A stretch of DNA of 64,000 nt. It comes from Amylostereum areolatum. Lineage: Eukaryota; Basidiomycota; Agaricomycetes; Russulales; Stereaceae. The translations under genes were made by a program, and so were the position numbers. Within the stretch, counting starts at the first letter, position 1. Every line of letters begins with the position of its first letter. A model generated the notes under the pieces. The model was not told where the DNA came from, did no database searches, and worked only from the letters and a program-made list of their open reading frames with translations. This document shows positions 23,235 to 33,514 of this stretch, piece by piece. Location: NCBI GenBank assembly GCA_012932865.1, contig SAXG01000009.1, positions 171,163-235,162 on the forward strand. The letters are read 5' to 3'.

Positions 23235-25186
23235 CGCGGTCCGTCGTAGTCCACGATAGAATTGTCCGTCTGTACGCTACATGACCACGCAGTCCCCCTT
23301 CTCCTTCTTCTTCCTCGCCCGCGCCGCGTCCCGTTCCTCCTCCTCCTGCCGTTGCCGCTCCCACGCCCGCCGCTGGACCTCGTCGCGCTGCTCCCGCTGC
23401 TGCTGGCGTCTCGCGTAAGCCTGCTGCGCGAGCGCGTCCTCTTCGGCCTGGAGCTGCCGCGCGAGCGCGTGGCTACGCACCGTCAGCGTCGAACGCGAGA
23501 AAGACGAAGGCGGACGAACGCACTCGGACGGATCGACCGGGCCGCCGAGCTCCTGCTCGGGCGTCCACCCCGCCCAGTCCCCGCCGACGGGACTGCTGGT
23601 CTGGAACGCGCCGTCGACGAAGACGGCCGCGCGCTGATCGACGTCCTCGAGCCGCTCCCAGACGACGGTGGGCTCGCGCAGGAAGGCCTCGTCGGTGGCG
23701 AGGGCGTAGAGGGCGCCGGAGGGGTGCTTGTAGAGGACGGAGAGGTGGGCGTTGCGGAAGAGGGCGAGGAGCTGGGGCGGGGAGCCGGTGTGGTAGGGGG
23801 TGGACGACGTCGGCGGGGGCGGGAGGGTGAGGGAGGCAAGGGTGAAGAGGCCGTGGTAGGTGAGCTGGGAGCGCGTCGCGTCGAGGAAGGCGCGGACGGC
23901 GAGGGCTGGAGGGCGCGTCAGGGTGGGGTGCGGGGGAAGGTGATGTGCAAAGGTACGCACCGTCTTCGACCTTTCGCCTGTCCTCCTCGCTCAGCCCGGT
24001 CCCAGGTCCGCTGCTGCTGCTGCTGCTGCCGCCGCTGCCGGCCCCCGCGGCGCCGCTCTCGTCCGCGCCCTCGGCGACGACGAGCCGACCCTGGGTGAGG
24101 ACGTCGGCCTCGACGATGAGGTTGAGGGCGGTGTCGTAGTCGGCTGCGCGGGCGACGGCGGGGTATTCGGGGGCGTCGGGGTCGACGAGCCAGCCGTGGA
24201 CGAGGGGGATGCCGGCGCTGGCGAAGAGGGCGAGTTCGCCGCCGGTGGTGGCGGGGCGGAAGGAGGTGGGACCGGTGAAGAGCGGGTTGAGGTCCATGCC
24301 CTCTGGAGGGAAGGTTCGTCAGTGTATCCAGTGGAGAGATGGGAGAGCCACCGCCAGCATGAAGGCCAGGAAACACGACGAATGAAATGCTGAGCACCGG
24401 TGAGGTATTTCCACCAACGAGATGCTTTAGCAAGTTCAGCCGAATTTCCACCATGTTTCCAGGAAGACCGTCTTCCGCGCTGGCAGTGAAAGGGGGGAGA
24501 CGCACTTGTCGTGAGGGGCATCATGGACAGCGCGGCGGAGATGTCGGCTTCGGGCATGTTTTGGAGGCTGAGGAGGTGTTCGGCGAGGAGTTGCGAAAGG
24601 AATTCGTAGGAGACGCTGGGGCGGTCGGGGGGCTCGATGGTGAGCTGGCCGCGTAAGATGAGGATGTTGCCTGTGCTCGTCAGACTTGGATGTGAGCAGG
24701 AGATCATGCAACGCACATATGGCTATGAAAGAGCACGGTCTGTTGGGCGGAGTCGAATCAAATGCCGAGTCGGGCGAAGGTAAGACGACAGCGCGCACCC
24801 GTTGTAGTTCTGCGTGATGATTCTGTACCGCTTCGTCTCGCCACCCGGTTCGGGAGAGAAGGGGATCTGTTTCAAGTACCACACCTCCTCAATAGAGGAC
24901 TGAACACTGCTTCGCTCATCGCGACTGGTCGCGCGGGAGATGGGCTCAGGAGCTGGTGGGGAGGGCTGCAGATGCCTCGCCGAAGCGGGGGGATGATTCG
25001 GATCGACGGAAGGTAGGTCTGCGGCCAAGCTTGAGATGCTGTCCATAAGGACCTTGGAGAATGCTCGCGGAAGTGGTGCGTGAGGCGAAGATTAGGGGTG
25101 AATTTGGGAGGGGGAGACGTTCACTTCAGTTTTCAGCGCTTCAGCCGGAACCCAAGTTCAAGTTGAGTGGACTGATTGTTTGATGA
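22121..25186. repeat. Segmental duplication (LRR part + MINDY gene), copy A
   Basis: Direct repeat of 30368-33440, about 3.07 kb, nearly identical by eye (offset 8247-8254 bases, indels of 1, 3 and 3). The left edge is at TCCCGGGACTAAC inside exon 2 of the LRR gene. The right edge is at GACTGATTGTTTGATGA, upstream of the MINDY start. Confidence 0.93.
23277..25046 (-). CDS. MINDY-family deubiquitinase, copy A
   Basis: Cysteine protease of the MINDY-1/2 (FAM63) family, which trims K48-linked polyubiquitin. Five exons close in phase: 24799-25046, 24717-24739 (23 nt), 24506-24670, 23961-24302, 23277-23905, giving 468 residues. Family landmarks are IITQNYNGPCSFIAICN (catalytic Cys about residue 85), ILILRGQLTI, KGMDLNPLFTGPTSF, IPLVHGWLVDPD, SQLTYHGLF and FRNAHLSVLYK (catalytic His about 313), then FLREPTVVWERLEDVD. 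A Gly/Ser linker widens the Cys-His distance. The C-terminus is a Gln/Arg/Glu-rich coil ending KKKEKGDCVVM, a CaaX-type prenylation signal, so the enzyme is probably membrane-anchored. The third intron is unusually long (203 nt) and could hide a small exon. Confidence 0.88.
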
Positions 25187-25409
25187 TTATGGGCGGAGAG
25201 GGGGGACATCGTGGTCCAGGCGCGAGTTGGCGTCGACCGTGACCGCACACGCGTGCTCCCGCTCTCCCTCTTTCCTTCCACTCGCTCGTTCCACCCTCCG
25301 CGCCCGCCCAATCCGCTCTCTCCGCCGAATCGCAGGCAAAACGCGTTCACGGATAAAACGAGGACTCTGCCATATATTCCCTTGCTACTGACCCGACGAC
25401 GCGACTCCA

Positions 25410-27943
25410 TGGCTCCGACGGTGCGTCCAGCTGCTCCGGGTCCGTGTCTCTCTTTTCCTTCACGCCGTCACTCACTATCTAGCCGCGATCGCCCATCCCG
25501 CTGGCCCGCCAACTTGCCCCGTTCTCAGCATCCGTACGTGCGTCTGTGTACATCTCCCCATGCCGTTCCCTCGCCACAGTCGCCACATCCCCCCGTCCCG
25601 CCACACGGAACATGCGTGCGCCCGCAGACACGCGTGGCGTACGCTCCAAATCGGCGACAGACCCGCGCGTTCTCTGGGAACCACAGGGAGAAGGGTCAGC
25701 GTCGTCCGACTCTACGTCGTGGCGGAAGGCTCACCTTCGATCCCTTTACGCCGTAACGGGGCGCTCGCCCCCGGCGCATACATCCTCCCCGTCCTCTCCG
25801 ATCCCGCTCCTTCCGCACGCGACAGCGGCGGGAGCCTTCGCGTGGAACCGGCGGCACCTTCTCGTCTTCCCCCTCCTCCTCGTCCACGCACCGAAACGCG
25901 TCCGGACGTCCTTCCGCCCTACGCGACAGACGTCGTCCGCCCGTGCGACGCACGCGGCGATGGCGTCTGTCGCGTTCTCGCCGGAGGGAACCTCGACGCC
26001 CTGGACCGAAAACCCGGAAGCGGTCAGTGGTCTTTCCTGTCCACGCGATACCGATATCCTGACCGCATCCGTAGCTGTCGCGCCTCGTGGCGTCCGCTCG
26101 CCGCGGGAGCCCCGACCTCGAGATTTCGAGCGTCGGATTCGCACCAGACGGGCAGCGTCGGCGGGGGAGCGTGGGCAATGAGGAGAAGACGGCGTACTGG
26201 CCAAAAAAAGTGAGTACGAGCCCGCTTTCACACGGTGAGATAGTGCTCACCGTCGAACCTCGCGCCGCTCCCGCACATCCCCCAAACGCAACGTCGACCG
26301 CGTGCGCTGGACTCCGCCACGCCTCGAGGATCCTAGGGATCCGAACGTCAGTGAGCCCTCCCTTTCCCTTTCGCAGCCGCACGTACCTGACCCACTTCCA
26401 AGCGGCTGCGCCGTGCTCCCGCCCTCTACGCCCGTGACGTCGACACGACGTCGACGCCCACGCCGATTTCAACCTGTCCTCGCGAAAGGTCCGCTCGCCG
26501 CGGGGCCGAACCCTCGAGAAATCGACGATCGACGAGCCGCGATTGTGCGTCCGCAGCACACCTTCGAGGTGGACGTGGGGAAGGCCGTGCGGGGAGCTGG
26601 GAAGACATCGGTGAGTCCCTCTCACTTTCGACACGGAAAACGAGTCACTGACCGGTTCGCACAGGCAGGCGAACGCGTACGCGCGGCCACGCCGCGCTCG
26701 CCCCCCCCCCTCGTCGACGCGAATGCCACGTCCTCCGTCAAACAGGGCGGATCGCTCGCCGCGGGGCCTGAGCCTCGAAAAATCGAGGCTCGTGCGGCTG
26801 TCGTCTTGCGTCCGCAGTACGCACGCTGGCGCCGTCGGGGGCACAGGATCGGGGCTCGGGACGCGCGGGAGGCTGGTGACGCGCAAGGACGTGAGTTCCA
26901 CGTCTATCCCGTGTTGAAGCCAATCACTGACCTTCGCGCAGTACAAGGGGGGGGGGCATACGCGCGGCGGCGCCGCGCCCCCTCTCCACGCTCGTCACGT
27001 CGACGTCCGGTCGACGTGAACACCATGTTCCTCCGTCGGACACAGCGGATCGCTCGCCGCGGGGCCTGAGCCTCGAAAAATCGAGGCTCGCGGGGCGCTC
27101 ATTTTGCGTCCGCAGCACACGGGCTGGTGCGATGGGGTACATGAGGCGGGGACGGAGTCGGCGCGGCAGCGCGACTGCGGGAGACTGGCAACGCGAAAAG
27201 ACGTGAGTTCCACGTCTATCCCGCTTGAAAGCGACTCGCTGACCTTCGCGCAATCGAAAGGGGGGGGCGTACGCGCGGCGGCGCCGCGCTCCCGTCCTGC
27301 ACGGCGACGCCCACTCGACGTGAACACCGTCCTTCTCCGTCGCCCCAGACGGATCGCTCGCCGTGGGGCCCGAGCCACGGATTTGGGAGGCTTGTGCGGC
27401 ACTCATCGTGCGTCCGCAGCAGTCAAGTGGCGAGCTACGAGAAAGGAGAGGTCGGTGAGCATTCCGTCCTGTCCCGTTGAAGAAACTGACTAACCTGACT
27501 GCAAGCTCGCGCATGGGCGCGGCTACGCCGCGCTCTCCCTCCAGGCCTCCCGGCTCTACGTGCGCACCGTCTTCTTCTGCACCTCGCGGAAGGGACCGCT
27601 CGCCGCGGGGCCGAAATCCCAGAAAATCGCGCCTCTCGGAGTGCGATATACGGGAATCGCAATGGCCGTCCGGTGACGGGCACCACCACGTTCGCGTGCC
27701 AAGGTGGAAGCGGTACCTACGAGAAGCAAGGTCAGACGGGAGAAACGACCCGAGACGGCGTGGTGGAAACGCACCAATGTTGCAGGGCAACCACGGCACT
27801 GGGTGCGTCTTTCCGCATGTCCGAACGTGCTCAAGCTAACACAGAATGTCAGCCCAGCCAACCTCGACGACGGGCGCGAACGTACCCGCAACAGGCTCGC
27901 CGTCACCACGACGCAGTCGCCGTTGGCCGCCATAAATGGTTGA
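25410..27943 (+). pseudogene. Degenerate tandem exon-intron array (candidate decayed repeat gene)
   Basis: About six degenerate units of 250-400 bp, recognised by CGCTCGCCGCGGGGCC-like cores near 26090, 26490, 26748, 27048, 27350 and 27592. Each core is followed by a TGCGTCCGCAG-like motif in most units. Between cores sits an intron-like segment (GTGAGTTCCACGTCTATCCC...TTCGCGCAG). The plus-strand core peptide is LAAGPEPRKIEARAA, LAAGPKSQKIAPLGV in the last unit. A start ATGGCTCCGACG with a GTGCGT donor is at 25410, and the final candidate exon ends ...SPLAAING-stop at 27943. Stops and frame changes occur in inner units, so this is probably not an intact gene. Long minus-strand frames (RLRPRGERSA repeats) mirror the same repeats. 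No family recognised. Confidence 0.4.
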
Positions 27944-30300
27944 GGAAAGCGGAAGATGGATGGGTCTGCGGGCAGGAGTCAGTGTCGGTCTGTAGAACGA
28001 TGGGAGACACGGACCTGCGAGAACAGAGATCTCTTTGGAGGCGAGCAGGGGTGAGTCGAGCGCCTGCCTATCGATGCTGGTGTTGGTGTAGCAACGGTGT
28101 GCGCGCATTTCGGAGGCGTGAGGGTGAGCCGATGGAATGTGTTCCCGAGGCCTAGGGCAGAATAACGGCGGGCGTGGGGTGAAACGGGAGTGGGCCGTGG
28201 CTCCTGGGGCCTCATATGCTTCACGGCGCGCAGAACGACGGAGCAGGGTATGTACGTACGTCTTCGCGTGGCGGTGCTAAAGCCTCTGCCAGCGAAACGA
28301 GTCCAGGTTGCGGGAGACGCGCATGCGCGTTTTCCCGAGCACTTCTTTCACTTCCGTGTGGTGCGATCCAGCAGGGAAAATCATCGTACAGACGTCGGTT
28401 GTGTTGGTCGGTCAAGCTTCAGATGCCGTGCATGCTCTCGCATGTCAGATCCAAGTGCTTGCCAGTCTGTGCGTCTTCTGGATGACTTTCTGAGATCTGT
28501 TCAGACATTAGTTTGCGCTGCCAGTTGAGCATCTCGGAGATCTTGTTGCATTGTCCGCAACTTCTTGACTGGTTGGTTCAGGCTTGGCTACTGTTGCCTA
28601 CCGCTGTAGGGGCATCCAAGCATTTTTGTGCCTACAGAAATCATCGGCACCAGTTTTGGTTGCGTTCAACTGATTGAAATATCCTTTTTGACTTGCGAGT
28701 ATCAGTGATGGCACAGAGGCTCATGCTGAATCTTGTGCAAAGACTGAGGCCGCTTCACAGTCCAGAATTGAGCAGGAACGGAATTTGATCTTCATCTGGT
28801 GCGGATGCAGCTGAAAATCATTAAACATGGTATTGGATGGGTGCAGGCTGGTTTCCGTGGCATGCTGCATAAATTTATGTGGTTGATTTGGGTAGAACCG
28901 GGTATGTAGCAGAATGGTGGGACTTGGTATGCGACTGACTGGCAGTCATGACTCGAGATAATTCTCCATCTTTGTGTACATAAGTGTTATTCCTGATCAG
29001 CCCTTGATTGACACGGAAATGTCCCAAAATATGCTATTCTCGATGTAAAGTGCTCAGTTTGGCAGCGCAAAGTGCGCAAAGGGCATGGTTTATCCTAGGA
29101 TATCATTCTTGGAATGTCCAACTCCGAATATGCCAAAGGCTGGCCGTTGGGAAGCCGACCCACTGCTAGGACACCCTTTACGGCATTCACAGTGACCAGG
29201 GGTCCATTTTGGGCCGAGATGCCTTGCTGTCAAATACAAATGGTCGGTCACATTTGTATTGCATCCATCACACTTCCATGCCTTGTCACTTCCGACCTTC
29301 TGCCCGCTGTCCATCCTTGGCAGCAACGTGATGCGTGGCAGAGCCACAGTGGAGACATATAAAGGCCTGCAGTGGTCCTCATCCATTCTGCATCTTTGTC
29401 ACCCCTCCTACCATCTCCTTTTCTTTTACGGCCGTTACACTTATTTCTCAACACTCCCTCCGTCCATTTTATTGCCATATCATAGGATACCCTCCATCAT
29501 CCCATCTTCCGAAAGCTGTGTCATGTGTCCTCCCTCTTCTCCCCACGTTTCCATCCCTTACACTCCATACTCATGATACCAAGTCTATAGTCTACAGATG
29601 GAGACAGTGCATTCGGAAACTGACCATCTCTTGCAGTGCTGTCTGCATCGAGTCACTGCTGATTCAGCTCCAAAATCAGGCTTCCGTCGGTGGAAGCGAT
29701 GCGCAGTCACCCTAGACAGGTCAGCAGATCTGTGGTTGACACAATGGGAAATAATGAGGGAAATGTGATGGAAACCTGAGCGCAAGAATCCTCAAAGTGT
29801 TCGAGAACTGACATATGTTCCCAGAACACCCAGCTCTCCTGTTCCGAGTTGCAGCATGTTCCGGGCCTTGTGCGTACGGCTCCAATGATACACATCCGAG
29901 GATTTGAAGGCAGGTTTGTCGACGGTGAGTGCAGGCTCGATTGGGTTTGGGCACAACTCACCTTCATCGTGCAGATGTGTGCGCGCTGTTCTCACCGCTG
30001 GGGTGTGAGGCAGGTCTCGCGATTTCATGTGCTTCCCATCATGCCGACGCTTGCACACGGTCAGCGTGCGACACGTCGGTGGCGGCGGAGGTGCAGAATG
30101 GATGCTGCGGGGGAAGAGGTGAGCACCGTGTTCGATGATGTGTATGTTCGCAAACTCACCGTCCATCGTCAGTGTTCGTGTGTGGCTTGGGCGGAGCTGT
30201 CCCGCGACGGAATGGCCGTCCGGAAGAACGAACGTGGTGGGAAGACGTGTGGGAGGGAAGGGGAGTAAGTCAGGGAGTGAGCGCTGAGTAGGAGGGGACC
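27944..30300. other. AT-richer unannotated region, possible mobile-element remnant
   Basis: From about 28490 to 29850 the base composition is visibly richer in A/T than its neighbours and no frame is convincing. A TATAAAG at 29358-29364, followed by a T/C-rich stretch, resembles a promoter or an LTR-type core. I could not find matching terminal repeats or a polymerase domain. Nothing else is supported. Confidence 0.4.
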
Positions 30301-30301
30301 G

Positions 30302-31488
30302 GACTCGCCACGCTCGATGATCCCGGCGTGACGGACGACCCGCACTGCACGGACTACGGAAGCTCCATCCCGGGACTAACTTTCCAAGGCGTCGCGGACG
30401 TTCTGGGCGAGGACGGTAAGTCGGCTTTTTACCCCGCCCATCAGCTCGCCTATCCAGATGTGCGATGCGCTTTGATAGGCAGGTTCACGGGATACATCCT
30501 CGGGCTCCTGCGAAGGGCGGCCGTGGAACGTCTGGATCTGACGACGTCGCTCGACGATGCGAACGGCCTGAACATCGGGCGGGTACAGGATGTACTGCAG
30601 GGTGGGTTTCCGCCGCTTTCGGCCGCGGATAGACCTACGCTCATGAACGACAGTGTTCACGATACCCGAAAGCTTCGTCTCGCTCACGACGCTCTTCCTC
30701 GATTACGCTGCCTTGCACGATCGCGACCTGCTCTTCCTGCATCGTCTTCCGGCGCTGAAACGGCTCAGCATGTGCAGCACTGGGATTTCGAACGAAGCGT
30801 GAGTCTTTTCTCCACGCAGATGCAGTTGCAACTCACGCCGCAGTCATGGGCAGCGTGTTCTACACCGTCGCCCTAAAAGCCAGCCTCGCCGCGCTCGTTC
30901 TGAGGGACAACCCCGGCGTGACGGACGACGCCGCGCCCGCGCTCTGCCTCCTCACGCATCTGTCCTCGCTCTCCCTCACCGGGACAGGCCTCACCATGCA
31001 CGGACTGCGGAAGCTCGTACCCGCCCTCTCGCGACTCGCGCACCTCGATATCCCTACCGCCTGCGAGGAGTATCTGGACAGTAAGTCCCCGATTTCCGCA
31101 CTCTCTCCAAGCACTGATCGGCGGCGCAGGCCTGCATACGCGCTACCTGCTGGCGCCGGCGCCGCCTCTGGTCACCGATCCGGACGCGTGCGCGGCCCTC
31201 GCCCTCGCCGCGCTCAAACGCAACCTGCACGCGCACGCGCAATGCGATCCCGAGTCGGACGTCGTCGCGACGGGGAGCAAGGCGCAGATGTGCAGACGGC
31301 TGAAGGAGGTGCTCGTGAGGAGGAGGGAGGATCTGGCGGTGAGGGAGGTGGTATGGCGGGGACGGGAGGGGGAGGGGGAGGACGAGGAGGAGGGGGGCGA
31401 GGAAGAGGAAGTGCGGGTGGAACTGGGAGGGGAGGAGGACGACGGGATTCCGGAGGACAGCGATATGGACGAGACGTGGTGCGTGTGA
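30302..31488 (+). pseudogene. 5'-truncated LRR gene copy
   Basis: Repeats exons 2(part)-6 of the LRR gene at 21279-23234 with the same introns, but lacks exon 1, the first 105 bases of exon 2, and any in-frame ATG. The C-terminal exon is full (ends ETWCV-stop at 31488) and differs in the acidic Glu run. The sequence immediately before the junction (30302-30367) is itself assembled from short pieces resembling exon 5 of the same gene. Probably not translated unless a new upstream start was captured. Confidence 0.8.
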
Positions 31489-33440
31489 CGCGGTCCGTCG
31501 TAGTCCACGATAGAATTGTCCGTCTGTACGCTACATGACCACGCAGTCCCCCTTCTCCTTCTTCTTCCTCGCCCGCGCCGCGTCCCGTTCCTCCTCCTCC
31601 TGCCGTTGCCGCTCCCACGCCCGCCGCTGGACCTCGTCGCGCTGCTCCCGCTGCTGCTGGCGTCTCGCGTAAGCCTGCTGCGCGAGCGCGTCCTCTTCGG
31701 CCTGGAGCTGCCGCGCGAGCGCGTGGCTACGCACCGTCAGCGTCGAACGCGAGAAAGACGAAGGCGGACGAACGCACTCGGACGGATCGACCGGGCCGCC
31801 GAGCTCCTGCTCGGGCGTCCACCCCGCCCAGTCCCCGCCGACGGGACTGCTGGTCTGGAACGCGCCGTCGACGAAGACGGCCGCGCGCTGATCGACGTCC
31901 TCGAGCCGCTCCCAGACGACGGTGGGCTCGCGCAGGAAGGCCTCGTCGGTGGCGAGGGCGTAGAGGGCGCCGGAGGGGTGCTTGTAGAGGACGGAGAGGT
32001 GGGCGTTGCGGAAGAGGGCGAGGAGCTGGGGCGGGGAGCCGGTGTGGTAGGGGGTGGACGACGTCGGCGGGGGCGGGAGGGTGAGGGAGGCAAGGGTGAA
32101 GAGGCCGTGGTAGGTGAGCTGGGAGCGCGTCGCGTCGAGGAAGGCGCGGACGGCGAGGGCTGGAGGGCGCGTCAGGGTGGGGTGCGGGGGAAGGTGATGT
32201 GCAAAGGTACGCACCGTCTTCGACCTTTCGCCTGTCCTCCTCGCTCAGCCCGGTCCCAGGTCCGCTGCTGCTGCTGCTGCTGCCGCCGCTGCCGGCCCCC
32301 GCGGCGCCGCTCTCGTCCGCGCCCTCGGCGACGACGAGCCGACCCTGGGTGAGGACGTCGGCCTCGACGATGAGGTTGAGGGCGGTGTCGTAGTCGGCTG
32401 CGCGGGCGACGGCGGGGTATTCGGGGGCGTCGGGGTCGACGAGCCAGCCGTGGACGAGGGGGATGCCGGCGCTGGCGAAGAGGGCGAGTTCGCCGCCGGT
32501 GGTGGCGGGGCGGAAGGAGGTGGGACCGGTGAAGAGCGGGTTGAGGTCCATGCCCTCTGGAGGGAAGGTTCGTCAGTGTATCCAGTGGAGAGATGGGAGA
32601 GCCACCGCCAGCATGAAGGCCAGGAAACACGACGAATGAAATGCTGAGCACCGGTGAGGTATTTCCACCAACGAGATGCTTTAGCAAGTTCAGCCGAATT
32701 TCCACCATGTTTCCAGGAAGACCGTCTTCCGCGCTGGCAGTGAAAGGGGGGAGACGCACTTGTCGTGAGGGGCATCATGGACAGCGCGGCGGAGATGTCG
32801 GCTTCGGGCATGTTTTGGAGGCTGAGGAGGTGTTCGGCGAGGAGTTGCGAAAGGAATTCGTAGGAGACGCTGGGGCGGTCGGGGGGCTCGATGGTGAGCT
32901 GGCCGCGTAAGATGAGGATGTTGCCTGTGCTCGTCAGACTTGGATGTGAGCAGGAGATCATGCAACGCACATATGGCTATGAAAGAGCACGGTCTGTTGG
33001 GCGGAGTCGAATCAAATGCCGAGTCGGGCGAAGGCAAGACGACAGCGCGCACCCGTTGTAGTTCTGCGTGATGATTCTGTACCGCTTCGTCTCGCCACCC
33101 GGTTCGGGAGAGAAGGGGATCTGTTTCAAGTACCACACCTCCTCAATAGAGGACTGAACACTGCTTCGCTCATCGCGACTGGTCGCGCGGGAGATGGGCT
33201 CAGGAGCTGGTGGGGAGGTCTGCAGATGCCTCGCCGAAGCGGGGGGATGATTCGGATCGACGGAAGGTAGGTCTGCGGCCAAGCTTGAGATGCTGTCCAT
33301 AAGGACCTTGGAGAATGCTCGCGGAAGTGGTGCGTGAGGCGAAGATTAGGGGTGAATTTGGGAGGGGGAGACGTTCACTTCAGTCTTCAGCGCTTCAGCC
33401 GGAACCCAAGTTCAAGTTGAGTGGACTGATTGTTTGATGA
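30368..33440. repeat. Segmental duplication (LRR part + MINDY gene), copy B
   Basis: Second copy of the block at 22121-25186, same orientation. After GACTGATTGTTTGATGA it runs into sequence directly preceding a FunK1 locus that lacks its 5' end, so the block's right edge sits where that gene's first exon would be expected. Confidence 0.93.
31531..33300 (-). CDS. MINDY-family deubiquitinase, copy B
   Basis: Near-identical copy of the gene at 23277-25046 (offset exactly 8254), with all exon borders, catalytic Cys and His, the Gly/Ser linker and the CVVM terminus retained. I see only isolated differences (for example PSPPAP becomes TSPPAP near the N-terminus). The copy includes about 140 bases of upstream sequence, so it may keep part of its promoter. 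Both copies therefore look functional and very recent. Confidence 0.87.
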
Positions 33441-33514
33441 CGTAAATTAGTCTTTGAATTGGCGGATACTTACTTAAGCTTTAGCTGAGGTAGAACTGCC
33501 TTGCAACTGACAGC

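Noticed and set aside
22963..23364. Pro/Arg-rich minus-strand frame near the end of the LRR gene
   Set aside because: Complement of the acidic Glu/Gly tail coded on the plus strand.
25696..27799. Minus-strand frames of 416 and 291 codons over the tandem array (RLRPRGERSA repeats)
   Set aside because: They span the same repeats, but GT...AG segments are in the plus-strand sense and plus-strand cores are better conserved. Strand choice remains uncertain, so this is kept only as a caveat in the array entry.
29358..29576. TATAAAG followed by a T/C-rich 100-codon frame as a gene
   Set aside because: The peptide is low-complexity and has no recognised domain; better explained as part of a degraded element.
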